From positions 62,001-126,000 of the forward strand of contig JAFDVW010000013.1 of the NCBI GenBank assembly GCA_018268755.1: a stretch of DNA of 64,000 nt. The letters run 5' to 3'. This DNA is from Acidobacteriota bacterium (GTDB lineage: Bacteria; Acidobacteriota; Terriglobia; Terriglobales; Acidobacteriaceae). A model generated the notes under the pieces. The model saw nothing but the letters and a program-made list of their open reading frames with translations, was not told the DNA's origin and made no database searches. Both the position numbers and the translations under genes were made by a program. Position 1 is the first letter of the stretch. Each line of letters begins with the position of its first letter. Below are positions 28,858 through 37,798 of this stretch, piece after piece.

Positions 28858-30144
28858 ATGAATAGCACTTGCGTTGATACGGAATTGATGCCCTTCGATC
28901 TGGCGAGAAGTATTCTCGCCCATGCCGTCGAGACTCTGAGCCCTGAGTCCATTCGACTCCCAGATGCCCTGGGTCGGGTGGCGGCCGAGACCATCGTCGC
29001 CAAAGAAGACCTTGTTCCATATCCGCGCTCGGCCATGGACGGCTATGCCCTGCGCTCCATGGACACCCAGTCAGCTTCCTCGGCTACGCCGGTCGAACTG
29101 CCGCTGGCCGGCAAGGTCTTCACGGGTGACGGCCAGTCAACCCTTGTCGCCGGTACAGCGCTAGGAATTACAACCGGTGCGCCTGTCCCTATCGGCGCCG
29201 ACGCCGTCGTCCCGTGGGAACAGGTATCAGCCCGCGATGACAAGATCGTGGTGAAACATCAAGTGCGTCTCGGGGATTGCGTCTTCCCCCCGGCAGAAGA
29301 TGTCCTCTGCGGGGAGAGTCTCCTGAAACGCGGAACTGTGATCCGCCCAGCCAACATGGCACTGCTCGCATTCGCGGGGCACTCCGAGTTGTCTGTTTAT
29401 CGCTGTCCCAAGGTCAGCTTGTTGTGCACAGGCAGCGAGTTGGTGGATGTCTCGGTGACGCCTGCATGCGGGCAAGTGCGAAACAGCAACGCCTATTCGT
29501 TGACGGCCCTCCTCTCCGAGTGCGGCGCAACCACGCGATACTGCGGCGCCGTCACGGACAATCTCAATGAACTGTGTGCGGCGTTGGAGGAGGGTCGCCG
29601 GGGAGCCGACCTGCTCATCACCACCGGCGGTGCATCGGTCGGAGAGCGCGATCTGATCAAGTCGGCGCTGGAGGAGATGGGGGCAGAATTCGAATTCCGG
29701 AAGGTGGCGATCAGGCCAGGCAAGCCTTTCGCGTTTGGGCGCTGGCGAGATCTACCGGTCTGCGTGCTTCCCGGAAATCCAGCAGCGGCTTTTGTGTGTT
29801 ATCACGAATTCGTTCGTCCCTTGGTGCTCCGAATGGCAGGAAGGGAGACGTTCGAGTTGCCGGTTCTCACAGCGACTCTCGCGGGACATGCGAAGTCCAA
29901 GCCCGGCTCGCGCTATGTCCTGTTCGGCAATGTGTCGATCACCCGCTTCGGGTTTGTCGTTGAACCTCTCGCGAATCAGTGCTCGGCGCTGGTAAGGAAT
30001 CCCGCTACTGCCAATGCCTTGATCCTCCTTCCAGAAGGACCCGCCCAATATAAGTCTGGCGATCAGGTGAGTGTGCAGGTTTTAGATTGGGACGATGTGA
30101 CCCATGGGAGTCACAAAAACCTCACACTGGACGGATCGGAGTGA
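28858..30144 (+). CDS. moeA: molybdopterin molybdenumtransferase MoeA
   Basis: MoeA inserts molybdate into adenylylated molybdopterin, the last step before cofactor maturation for enzymes such as NarG. The 428-residue protein shows the full domain order: PYPRSAMDGYAL near residue 60, TGAPVPIGADAVVPWE, the MoCF-binding LLCTGSELV and the catalytic-domain TTGGASVGERDL, then GKPFAFG and LPGNPAAAFV, and a C-terminal beta-barrel domain. It ends the nar-act operon, supplying cofactor where it is needed. An inverted repeat follows the gene between it and the convergent folE. Confidence 0.95.
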   Translation: MNSTCVDTELMPFDLARSILAHAVETLSPESIRLPDALGRVAAETIVAKEDLVPYPRSAMDGYALRSMDTQSASSATPVELPLAGKVFTGDGQSTLVAGTALGITTGAPVPIGADAVVPWEQVSARDDKIVVKHQVRLGDCVFPPAEDVLCGESLLKRGTVIRPANMALLAFAGHSELSVYRCPKVSLLCTGSELVDVSVTPACGQVRNSNAYSLTALLSECGATTRYCGAVTDNLNELCAALEEGRRGADLLITTGGASVGERDLIKSALEEMGAEFEFRKVAIRPGKPFAFGRWRDLPVCVLPGNPAAAFVCYHEFVRPLVLRMAGRETFELPVLTATLAGHAKSKPGSRYVLFGNVSITRFGFVVEPLANQCSALVRNPATANALILLPEGPAQYKSGDQVSVQVLDWDDVTHGSHKNLTLDGSE

Positions 30145-30171
30145 GGGTCAAGGCTGCCTTGAAACAGGAGC

Positions 30172-30201
30172 ACTCATGAAAGTGCGCTCGTCATCATGAG
30201 T
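30172..30201. repeat. inverted repeat between convergent genes
   Basis: ACTCATGA at 30172-30179 is matched exactly by TCATGAGT at 30194-30201, giving an eight-base-pair stem with a 14-base loop. It lies between the 3' ends of moeA and folE and might act as a bidirectional terminator, although no T tract follows. Confidence 0.35.
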
Positions 30202-30226
30202 CGGCAGCCAATGTGCTGACTTCCAG

Positions 30227-30823
30227 CTAGAACGTGCTGTATCTTTCGCGAATAAGCGCGAGAAACTCATCGCGGGTCTCTTTCTCACGAAAAGCACCCA
30301 GCATGGAGGAGGTTATGGTTGAGGAGTGTTGCTTTTCAACCCCACGCATCATCATGCATAGATGTCTCGCTTCCACCACGACTCCGACGCCCAGAGGATT
30401 GATCGCACTCTCAATCGCTTCAGCAATCTGGGTTGTGAGGCGCTCCTGTACCTGCAATCGGCGCGCAAATACGTCCACCAGACGTGGAACCTTACTGAGC
30501 CCAATCACTTTCCCTCGCGGAATATAGGCGACGTGGACCTTACCGAAAAACGGCAGAAGGTGGTGTTCGCAGAGACTAAACACCTCGATATCCTTGACGA
30601 TTACCATCTCGTCATACGCCACATCGAACATGGCGTCTCGCAGAGTTTCCTCTGGGTTCTCCTGGTAGCCTTTAGTCAGGAACTGCAGCGAACGGTCCAT
30701 GCGTTCGGGAGTCCGCTGCAGGCCATCACGCTCCGGGTCCTCACCGAGACGGACCAACACTTCCCGCATGAGTTCCTGCAAGCTCGAACCGGCTAATGAC
30801 TGGGATTCAAGTATCGTTTGCAT
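30227..30823 (-). CDS. folE: GTP cyclohydrolase I
   Basis: The 198-residue enzyme converts GTP to dihydroneopterin triphosphate, first step of folate synthesis. The zinc ligands are visible in [13 protein letters not shown] (Cys and His) and the later Cys in [22 protein letters not shown] and [23 protein letters not shown] are also conserved. It is complete and of usual length. It stands on the opposite strand to its neighbours. With the pabBC remnant at 7.1-8.0 kb lost, folate synthesis must draw p-aminobenzoate from other genes outside the window. Confidence 0.96.
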   Translation of the reverse strand: MQTILESQSLAGSSLQELMREVLVRLGEDPERDGLQRTPERMDRSLQFLTKGYQENPEETLRDAMFDVAYDEMVIVKDIEVFSLCEHHLLPFFGKVHVAYIPRGKVIGLSKVPRLVDVFARRLQVQERLTTQIAEAIESAINPLGVGVVVEARHLCMMMRGVEKQHSSTITSSMLGAFREKETRDEFLALIRERYSTF

Positions 30824-30907
30824 TTCTTCTCACAATCCAAGACGCGTCCACGGGGAATGGCAACCGCTTTTACAGGTGTCATCAGACATGACTTGCACTC
30901 GTTCGCG

Positions 30908-31348
30908 TCAAGCGGCAATAACAGCGTTTGCATTCGGTTCATGTGAAATGTCGCTCTCGAGTGCATCTCTGCGGACCTCAGTCATACGCGCAAGCACAAA
31001 AGCCGCCAAGGCCATTTCCACATCTCGCACCGCGACATCAAAGAACATTCCGGTCGAGACGAGGTTGATGGCGATGAGCAGCAGCCATGCTGAAGCGACA
31101 TACGAGCCCAGGCGAGTCCACTTGGTCAGAATCGCGAGCCCGACGACCATTTCAATGACCCCGACGATGTGCATGAAGGTCTGTCCGCTGAAGGGCAGTA
31201 TCTTCAGGGCCAGCGGACTGATGTAGGCTGGCCAGTTGGTTAAGAGGTTGAAGTATTTGTCCAGGCCTGCCAGGAACGGTCCGATCCCAAGCCCGATCCG
31301 CAGTACCCACCACCCCTGGTCCAATCGTGAATCAAATCCCTTGTGCAT
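30908..31348 (-). CDS. DoxX-like membrane protein
   Basis: A 146-residue protein with four hydrophobic helices: WVLRIGLGIGPFLAGLDKYFN, FMHIVGVIEMVVGLAIL, GSYVASAWLLLIAINLV and a last one containing DVEMALAAFVLA. The pattern is that of DoxX/DoxD-type or related four-helix proteins, some of which are quinone-linked oxidoreductase subunits; the exact role is unknown. The ATG at 31348 has GGGAG upstream and is preferred to the distal start at 31411. It is divergent from the sigma-factor gene. Confidence 0.78.
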   Translation of the reverse strand: MHKGFDSRLDQGWWVLRIGLGIGPFLAGLDKYFNLLTNWPAYISPLALKILPFSGQTFMHIVGVIEMVVGLAILTKWTRLGSYVASAWLLLIAINLVSTGMFFDVAVRDVEMALAAFVLARMTEVRRDALESDISHEPNANAVIAA

Positions 31349-31484
31349 GTTTACTCCCTTCAAGAGAATGGAGTTGGCAGGAGCGATTCGGTTACAGGCC
31401 GACCCATCCATTTCTGTTCCTGAGCCGCCGCGGTTGATCTGTAACCTTTATTGCTGTCATGACTCCATCCTATGGAGGGTTTGT

Positions 31485-32201
31485 ATGGTCAGCCCAGCGG
31501 AAGTGGCCGCTTCGGAACAGCCCTTGAGTGACGAGGAAGTTGTGGCTCGAGTGTTGGCAGGCGAGACGGGGATGTTTGAAATCATCATGCGCCGTCACAA
31601 CCAGCGCCTTTACCGGGTGGCTCGGGCGATTCTGCGCAATGATGGCGAAGCCGAGGACGTAATGCAGGACGCCTATGTGCGCGCGTACGAACATCTGGAC
31701 CAGTTCGCCGGGAGGGCAAAGTTTTCCACCTGGCTGACACGCATCGCGGTGCATGAAGCTTTAGCGCGACAGCATCGCGGAAGCCGATATCAGGAGTTGG
31801 AACCCATGTCAGAACGGGAGGGAGACCCCATGGATAGGTTTGCCTCTCTGGCACCGAGTCCAGAACAGCAAGCGTCAAACTCGGAGATACGCAGGCTGCT
31901 GGAAGAAGCGGTCGAAAAGCTGCCGGATGCTTACCGAACCATTTTCATGCTGCGCGACGTGGAGGACATGAGCACGAGCGACGCCGCAGATGTCCTCGAA
32001 ATCACCGAGGACAATGTTAAAGTCCGCCTCCATCGAGCACGGGCATTGTTGCGCAAGAGTCTCTACGCGCGTGCTGGAATCGAAAGCAAGGAAGCATTCA
32101 GTTTTCATGACGTACGGTGTGATCGAGTCGTCAAGAATGTGTTTGAAAGAATTCAGAAGCGCGTCCCGAAAATCGAGGACTCCGCGGCGAGCATGCTGTG
32201 A
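31485..32201 (+). CDS. ECF-type RNA polymerase sigma factor
   Basis: The 238-residue protein has sigma region 2 (RHNQRLYRVARAILRNDGEAEDVMQDAYVRAY...FSTWLTRIAVHEAL, about residues 40-110) and region 4 (LPDAYRTIFMLRDVEDMSTSDAADVLEITEDNVKVRLHRAR, about 150-195), with no region 1 or 3, so it is an extracytoplasmic-function sigma factor. A short C-terminal tail contains FHDVRCDRVVKNVF, common in one ECF group. No anti-sigma gene follows immediately; the next genes are a flavin reductase and transaldolase. GGAGGG before the ATG at 31485 decides the start. Confidence 0.92.
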   Translation: MVSPAEVAASEQPLSDEEVVARVLAGETGMFEIIMRRHNQRLYRVARAILRNDGEAEDVMQDAYVRAYEHLDQFAGRAKFSTWLTRIAVHEALARQHRGSRYQELEPMSEREGDPMDRFASLAPSPEQQASNSEIRRLLEEAVEKLPDAYRTIFMLRDVEDMSTSDAADVLEITEDNVKVRLHRARALLRKSLYARAGIESKEAFSFHDVRCDRVVKNVFERIQKRVPKIEDSAASML

Positions 32202-32317
32202 CACTCGGTCTCTGAAACCGCGGCCGCTATATCCAGAATCCTCGGCGCGCTGCCGCAGGAGTTGGCACAGTTATTTGTAACCGCGCACCGGTTAGACACT
32301 CTGTTAAAGGAGGTAGC

Positions 32318-33061
32318 ATGGCTACCGAAGCGGTCCTGATGGTAGGTCAATTGTCCAAGCTGATACGTCGAGAGGAAGTTGCGGAGGGTACGATGGCCTT
32401 TCACTTCGAGAGGCCGTCCGGTTTCAACTTCAAAGCCGGCCAGTTCGCCGATGTGACCCTCACGGATCCGCTGGAAACTGACGCAGAAGGAAACACACGC
32501 ACCTTTTCGATCGCAAGTCCGCCGTTTGAGAACGAGCTGATCTTCACCACGCGAATGCGTGACACCGCTTTCAAGCGCTCGCTGAAGAATATGCCGCTAG
32601 CCACGTCGGTGAAGATGGGCTCAGCCGCAGGCTCCTTCACCCTGCACAAGAATCCGGCAAAGCCCGCTGTATTCCTCGCAGGCGGGATCGGAATCACGCC
32701 TTTTCTCAGCATCCTGCGGCAGGCGGACAGGGACCGGCTTCCGCACAAGTTATACCTGTTCTATTCCAATCGGCGGCCCGAAGACGCAGCTTTCCTGGAC
32801 ACTCTGCAGACCTTGGAGACGACCAATCCCAACTTCCGTTTGATCTGCACCATGACAGAAATGTCGAAATCCAAGAAAGAGTGGGCGGGGGAGACGGTTT
32901 TGATAGACAAGGAGATGCTGTCCAGGCATCTGGCTACCCTGCAGGGACCCATCTATTACATTGCTGGGCCGCCGCCTATGGTTGCCGGCGTGAGGAAGAT
33001 GCTCGTGAGCGCCGGCGTTGACGAGGACGACATCCGAGCCGAAGATTTTGCCGGATATTGA
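32318..33061 (+). CDS. FAD/NAD(P)H ferredoxin-reductase-type oxidoreductase
   Basis: The 247-residue protein has the two-domain reductase fold of flavohemoglobin and phenol hydroxylase reductases: an FAD barrel with RTFSIASPP (near residue 62) and GSFTLH, and a NAD(P) domain with FLAGGIGITPFLS (near residue 118) and YYIAGPPPMV. No heme or ferredoxin domain is attached, so it must work with a separate partner such as a ferredoxin. A close paralogue lies at 41916-42650 on the other strand. An AAAGGAGG ribosome site precedes the ATG. Confidence 0.9.
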   Translation: MATEAVLMVGQLSKLIRREEVAEGTMAFHFERPSGFNFKAGQFADVTLTDPLETDAEGNTRTFSIASPPFENELIFTTRMRDTAFKRSLKNMPLATSVKMGSAAGSFTLHKNPAKPAVFLAGGIGITPFLSILRQADRDRLPHKLYLFYSNRRPEDAAFLDTLQTLETTNPNFRLICTMTEMSKSKKEWAGETVLIDKEMLSRHLATLQGPIYYIAGPPPMVAGVRKMLVSAGVDEDDIRAEDFAGY

Positions 33062-33123
33062 ACTGTGTCCTCGACGGGGGAGAGGATGTTGGTGGGGCAT
33101 AACAAAGGAAGGGGTTTCTCAAG

Positions 33124-34017
33124 GTGAGCAGCATGCTGAAAAATAAACCCAAAACGAAAATTCTAGTAGACGGTGGCGACCCGAGTGAGACGTTTCGGGT
33201 CAAAACGTTGATCGGTTTTGTTGATGGCCAGACTACCAATCCCTCGCTTGTCGCAAAAAACCCCGAGATTCAGCGCCTGGTTGCATCCGGCCACAGATTG
33301 AGTTCTCAAGAAGAAAGAAACGAATATAGGAAGATCGTACAGAGCATTTCACCACTAGTGGGAGACGCTGGGGTTTCGATCGAGGTGTTTGCAGATCTTG
33401 GTACCAGAGCCGAGGAGATGCTTGCCCAGGGTCAGGAAATGTTCGCTTGGATTCCGAATGCATATATCAAATACCCGTGTACTCATGAGGGCCTGCGGGC
33501 CGCACAAATGTCGGTACAGAAGAGTATTCGGGTCAACATGACTCTGTGTTTTTCGCAGGAGCAGGCGGCTGCCGTATATGCCGCAACCAAGGGAGCCAGG
33601 GAGCCGGTGTATGTATCGCCCTTCGTCGGCAGGCTCGATGATCGCGGCGAGAACGGAATGGATCTTGTCAGAAATATCAAGGCGATGTACGCGCGCGGCG
33701 ACGGTCATGTGCATGTCTTGGCGGCAAGCATACGCAGTGTCAACCACTTGCTTTGTTCCTTTGCTCTGAGCGCTGAGCTTGCCACTGTGCCGGCAACGGT
33801 TCTGGACGAATGGGCTGCGACGGGCTTTCCCATGCCTGATCAGGATTTCAGGTACAGAGGGCTGGATGCGGCTGGCAAGGTGCTGAAGGCGCTCGCCTAC
33901 AAAGAACTGGATCTGAACCTTCCTTGGGAGAGCTTTGACATCGCACATGAACTCACAACCAAGGGTATCCAGAAATTTGTGGCTGATTATCAGAGCACGC
34001 TAAAACGATCGGCATAG
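33124..34017 (+). CDS. transaldolase family protein
   Basis: The 297-residue protein fits the transaldolase/fructose-6-phosphate aldolase family: VDGQTTNPSLVAKN near residue 38, the Schiff-base Lys in AYIKYPCTHEGL near residue 119, NMTLCFSQEQAAA and PVYVSPFVGRLDDRG. It would transfer a dihydroxyacetone unit in the pentose phosphate pathway. GTG at 33124 and ATG at 33133 are both possible starts; each has a purine-rich site in front. The glucoamylase gene follows, then a zwf remnant, suggesting a former sugar-metabolism operon. Confidence 0.9.
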   Translation: MSSMLKNKPKTKILVDGGDPSETFRVKTLIGFVDGQTTNPSLVAKNPEIQRLVASGHRLSSQEERNEYRKIVQSISPLVGDAGVSIEVFADLGTRAEEMLAQGQEMFAWIPNAYIKYPCTHEGLRAAQMSVQKSIRVNMTLCFSQEQAAAVYAATKGAREPVYVSPFVGRLDDRGENGMDLVRNIKAMYARGDGHVHVLAASIRSVNHLLCSFALSAELATVPATVLDEWAATGFPMPDQDFRYRGLDAAGKVLKALAYKELDLNLPWESFDIAHELTTKGIQKFVADYQSTLKRSA

Positions 34018-34135
34018 TGTCGACAGGTACGTTGGAGTCCTCGTTGACCGCGACGGGAAGTTCGACCTACTACGGCCTCACGCTCGACCATTGGGGGCGT
34101 GCAGTAGTGCAAACCATCTCATCCTGAGGTTTTAC

Positions 34136-36562
34136 GTGGCTGACAACGGGACCGATCAATTTCGCGAGGCATTCGGCCGACCGGGCATGCCACCCAGGTG
34201 GACATCGAGTTCGAAGAGTGGCGTGGGAACGGCTTATTCGACCTCCAGCCGGGTGTGGTTCACAATATCGCACGGAATACTCAACGAAATCTACTTCCCC
34301 ACAATCGATCATCCGCAAACACGGGACATGCAGTTCCTGATTACTGACGGCGAAACCTTCTTTCACGAAGAGCGGCGCGACCTGGACAACGAAATTGAAT
34401 GCTTAGAGCCCAATGCTCTGGGTTATCGAGTGACGACGTCTGACCGCAAGGGCCGGTATCGGCTGGTGAAAGAAATCATTTCCGATCCGCATCAGCCTTG
34501 CGTCCTCATACGCGCACAGCTGGTAGGAAATCAAGACTTTGTGAAGAAGTTGAAAGTCTATGCGCTGCTTGCCCCTCACCTTGAGGTCGGTGGTTATGGA
34601 AACTCGGCTCGCCGATTCGAGACTGCCGGCCGAAACGTTTTAGTAGCATGGAAGGCCGGCAAGTTTCTCGCCATGGGCGCGAATGTCGGGTTCAACAAGA
34701 CCTCGTGCGGTTACGTTGGGCACAGCGATGGCTGGCAAGACCTTCACAAGGACTTTCGTCTGGACTGGGAGTTCGACAAGGCCGAGGACGGCAATGTGGC
34801 CGTGGTCGGCGAAATCAATCTGACTGGCAATCGGGAGTTCACGGTTGGCATAGCATTTGGAGAGAGTCTTCACGGCGCTCTGACCGTTCTAGAGCAATCG
34901 CTCGCGATACCGTTCGTGGAGCATCGCGAGAAATTTGTTGACCAGTGGCATCGAACTTGCGCTCACATGAAGGCATTGGATGGAGTCTCAGGTGACGGAG
35001 GAGAGTTGTATCGGACGAGCCGAAACCTGCTGCTGGCGCATGAAGACAAGACATTCGCCGGCGCGCTGATCGCATCGGCGAGTATTCCGTGGGGCAACGC
35101 CAAGGGGGACGAAGACTTGGGCGGCTATCACCTGGTATGGACTCGCGATATGGTGAACAGCTCCTTGGCCCTGCTCGCCTGTGAGGACAGGAGCACGCCG
35201 TTGCGTGCTTTGGTGTATCTCGCTTGCTGCCAGCAAGCCGATGGTGGATTCCCGCAAAACTTCTGGATTGACGGGGGCTCGTATTGGCAAGGTATTCAGC
35301 TCGACGAAGTCGCTTTCCCCATTCTTCTCGCTTGGCACCTCTGGAAGAAAGATGCACTCAGAGACTTTGATCCGTACTCGATGGTCCGTTCCGCGGCGGC
35401 CTTCCTTGTCCGGCACGGGCCCGCCACCCAGCAGGAGAGATGGGAAGAGAACAGCGGATATTCCCCATCGACGCTGGCGGTCGGCATTGCAGCGCTGCTC
35501 TGCGCTGCAGATTTCGCGGGAGCGAGGGGGAAGCACGACGACGCGAGCTTCTTGCAGGACTATGCGGATTTTCTTGAATCCCACCTCGAAAGCTGGACTG
35601 TCACTACTGACGGATCTCTCGTTCCTGGGATTAAGCGCCACTATATTCGCATTCATCCGGCTGCGGTCGGCGATGCATCGCCCGACGAGGATCCCAATCA
35701 TGGTTTGCTCACCATCCACAATCGTCCTCCGGGCTTGCCCTGGCAGTTCCCGGCAAAAGATATCGTGGATCCGGGTTTCCTCGAGCTGGTTCGGTACGGT
35801 GTTCGGAAGCCGGGCGACCCGCTCATTGAGGACTCGTTGCGAGTCGTCGATGCTGTCTTAAAGGTAGATACACCCTTTGGCCCTTGCTGGCGGCGCTACA
35901 ACCACGACGGCTATGGGACCCGCCCGGATGGCAGACCGTTCCAAGGCTGGGGGCAGGGCCGGGCCTGGCCGCTGCTGACCGGCGAGCGCGCGCACTACGA
36001 GTTCGCTGCGGGACGTGATGTTCGTAATCTGATTCGCGCTATGGAACAGTTCGCATTCAGAGGCAGGATGTTACCAGAGCAGGTCTGGGATGGTCCCGAC
36101 GTGCGAACTGCTGATATGTATTGCGGAAAACCGGCAGGATCGGCGATGCCGCTGATGTGGGCTCACGCTGAGTATGTGAGGCTTTTGCGCTCGGTAACAG
36201 ATGGTCAGGTTTTCGACTTGATCCCGATCGTGGCGGAACGATACGGGACAGTCCGCGGAAGGAAAGACTTGGAGGTTTGGAAGCCCACTCGACAAGTCAA
36301 GGAAGTGATGGCGGGGCAGACTTTGCGAATCCAAGCGCCAGAGTCGTTCCGGCTGCATTGGACCAATGACGGTTGGGCTACGATGAGGGACACGCCGTCA
36401 ACATCGACGGGAATTGGGATTGATTTTGTCGACATTGCCATACCCTCCAGCCAGACCGCCCCTCTGCGCTTTACGTTCCTTTGGACCAGCAGCAATCGCT
36501 GGGATGGACACGACTATGAAGTGGGCATCAACCAGAGGCACACCCGCGCCGTCGCAGCCTAA
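34136..36562 (+). CDS. GH15 glucoamylase-family glycoside hydrolase
   Basis: The 808-residue protein begins FGRPGMPPRWTSSSKSGVGT, the start of the glucodextranase-type N-terminal domain of bacterial GH15 enzymes, followed by the (alpha/alpha)6 catalytic domain with DLGGYHLVWTRDMVNS near residue 335, GGFPQNFWIDG and the EQVWDG segment near residue 655 with a catalytic-acid candidate. A C-terminal beta domain completes it. These enzymes release glucose from alpha-glucans such as glycogen or dextrin. No signal peptide is seen, so it is probably cytoplasmic. GTG at 34136 with TGAGG upstream is the chosen start. Confidence 0.92.
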   Translation: MADNGTDQFREAFGRPGMPPRWTSSSKSGVGTAYSTSSRVWFTISHGILNEIYFPTIDHPQTRDMQFLITDGETFFHEERRDLDNEIECLEPNALGYRVTTSDRKGRYRLVKEIISDPHQPCVLIRAQLVGNQDFVKKLKVYALLAPHLEVGGYGNSARRFETAGRNVLVAWKAGKFLAMGANVGFNKTSCGYVGHSDGWQDLHKDFRLDWEFDKAEDGNVAVVGEINLTGNREFTVGIAFGESLHGALTVLEQSLAIPFVEHREKFVDQWHRTCAHMKALDGVSGDGGELYRTSRNLLLAHEDKTFAGALIASASIPWGNAKGDEDLGGYHLVWTRDMVNSSLALLACEDRSTPLRALVYLACCQQADGGFPQNFWIDGGSYWQGIQLDEVAFPILLAWHLWKKDALRDFDPYSMVRSAAAFLVRHGPATQQERWEENSGYSPSTLAVGIAALLCAADFAGARGKHDDASFLQDYADFLESHLESWTVTTDGSLVPGIKRHYIRIHPAAVGDASPDEDPNHGLLTIHNRPPGLPWQFPAKDIVDPGFLELVRYGVRKPGDPLIEDSLRVVDAVLKVDTPFGPCWRRYNHDGYGTRPDGRPFQGWGQGRAWPLLTGERAHYEFAAGRDVRNLIRAMEQFAFRGRMLPEQVWDGPDVRTADMYCGKPAGSAMPLMWAHAEYVRLLRSVTDGQVFDLIPIVAERYGTVRGRKDLEVWKPTRQVKEVMAGQTLRIQAPESFRLHWTNDGWATMRDTPSTSTGIGIDFVDIAIPSSQTAPLRFTFLWTSSNRWDGHDYEVGINQRHTRAVAA

Positions 36563-36662
36563 ACACGTTGGATGCAATTCGTGGATCACCACGTTCCGTT
36601 AGGAAGTTCAAGCTTGACCATTGGCTTCGGGATACTCGCTTAAACTGCGTGGCGGGCAGAGC

Positions 36663-36800
36663 ATGACGATATTCATGAAAAAGTTACTCCTCGTGGTCCG
36701 CGATTGGCACGACCTGGCGATCAGCCATCATCGGAAGAGCTACGCGGCGCGCATCCGATTCGGGCGAAGGACACGGGAGGATCAATACCGGTATCTATGA
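36663..36800 (+). CDS. possible small basic protein
   Basis: A 45-codon frame encodes MTIFMKKLLLVVRDWHDL followed by a basic, Arg-rich tail ending DQYRYL. It has no recognised family and no strong ribosome site. It could be a genuine small protein or a fragment of a lost gene, since the adjacent sequence carries a zwf remnant. I list it only as a possibility. Confidence 0.2.
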   Translation: MTIFMKKLLLVVRDWHDLAISHHRKSYAARIRFGRRTREDQYRYL

Positions 36801-36914
36801 AGCGGTTGCTGAACGTATCTTGATCCGCGGCGCTTGGTGAATGCCAGTTTCGCGGCCTCTGCCCATGGAGTTCTGTCCGCGATGCCCCATGGGCTCCGCG
36901 AGGAAAGGTCTAAA

Positions 36915-37016
36915 ATGACGACCCTTCATTCTGATGCGTTTGTCTTCTTCGGCGCCACCGGTGAATCGACTTCGCGTTGGCGGCTGCTCGCCGCAGGGAA
37001 AAAACGTATCGTCTAG
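36915..37016 (+). pseudogene. truncated glucose-6-phosphate dehydrogenase (zwf) start
   Basis: After AGGAAAGG, the ATG at 36915 opens MTTLHSDAFVFFGATG, which matches the N-terminal NADP-binding segment of bacterial glucose-6-phosphate dehydrogenase (SDALVFFGATGDLAYKK). The similarity stops after about 17 codons; the frame then reads ESTSRWRLLAAGKK and ends at 37016. The remaining roughly 450 codons are missing. The fragment sits just after transaldolase and glucoamylase genes, where a zwf gene would fit a pentose-phosphate operon. Confidence 0.5.
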
Positions 37017-37042
37017 AGTAATTGTCCGGCTACTGACACTGG

Positions 37043-37798
37043 TCACTTGCGGAATAGGTCACTGATGGCCTGTGTCATGGTCTGACCGTACACAATGGAG
37101 ATGGATGTCGTGAGAGGGATGTTCTTTGGGCATATGTGGACGCAGTTCTGAGCGTAGCTGCACTCATGAATGCCACCATCCCCCATCATTGCGGTCAGGC
37201 GCTCACGCTTCAGGGTGGTTCCCGTGGGATGCAGGTTGAACAGGCGCACCTGGTTAATGATGGCGGCACCTATAAAACCTGTGGACGGGGTGAATTGCGG
37301 ACAGACCTCCAGGCAAAGACAGCAGGAGATGCACCGTGACAGCGGATACGCCTGCTCCTGTTCCTCGGGTGAGATCCTGGGACCTGGGCCCAGGTCATGA
37401 GTTCCATCGATGGGAACCCATGCTACCACGCGCTTAAGATTCTCGAACAAAACGCTGCGATCTACTGCAAGGTCGCGGATGACAGGGAATCGCGACAAGG
37501 GTTCCAGGCGAATCGGGTGTTTGATCTTGGCCACGAGAGTAGAGCACGCCATGGCTGCCTTCCCGTTGATTCGCATCGCACAGGACCCACAAACCTCTTC
37601 CAGGCAATTTGAGTCGTAGGTAATCGGTGTTGTGGGGCGGCCGTTCCGGTCCACCGGGTTCATGGCAATATCCATCAACCCACTGATCACATTCATACCC
37701 GGCCGCCATTCCAGATCAAACTCTTCCCAGGAGGGCGCAGATTCCGGAGTGGCTTGCCGTCGAATGATGAACCGCACGGTCCTACCTGCCATGGCCAT
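37043..37798 (-). CDS. sdhB: succinate dehydrogenase/fumarate reductase iron-sulfur protein (stand-alone)
   Basis: The 251-residue protein has the three-cluster layout of SdhB/FrdB: a [2Fe-2S] plant-type domain (SNCLEEVCGSCAMRINGKAAMAC, about residues 63-85), then CISCCLCLEVCP near residue 155 and CVHICPKNIPL near residue 220 for the [4Fe-4S], [3Fe-4S] set. It would relay electrons between a flavoprotein and quinone. No sdhA or membrane subunit gene is adjacent; it overlaps the universal stress gene by 17 bases at the end of a minus-strand cluster with nuoG. A partner may be encoded elsewhere, or it serves another flavoprotein. Confidence 0.9.
   Translation of the reverse strand: MAMAGRTVRFIIRRQATPESAPSWEEFDLEWRPGMNVISGLMDIAMNPVDRNGRPTTPITYDSNCLEEVCGSCAMRINGKAAMACSTLVAKIKHPIRLEPLSRFPVIRDLAVDRSVLFENLKRVVAWVPIDGTHDLGPGPRISPEEQEQAYPLSRCISCCLCLEVCPQFTPSTGFIGAAIINQVRLFNLHPTGTTLKRERLTAMMGDGGIHECSYAQNCVHICPKNIPLTTSISIVYGQTMTQAISDLFRK

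Larger units (their letters stand above)
36563..37042. other. intergenic region with degenerate coding fragments
   Basis: This 480-base stretch lies between the convergent glucoamylase and sdhB genes. It holds one possible 45-residue frame and a short zwf-like remnant, each listed separately. Nothing else coding was recognised. A TGAC-ACTG-GTCA palindrome at 37034-37045 overlaps the sdhB stop codon. Confidence 0.6.

Noticed and set aside
30880..30897. GTCAT-N5-ATGAC inverted repeat between folE and DoxX genes
   Set aside because: The half-sites point outward and the spacing differs from the GTGAC-N4-GTCAC family, so I do not count it as a member.
37034..37045. TGAC-ACTG-GTCA palindrome
   Set aside because: It overlaps the sdhB stop codon between convergent genes with no gene to regulate downstream, so it is probably chance; about one such core is expected in 64 kb.
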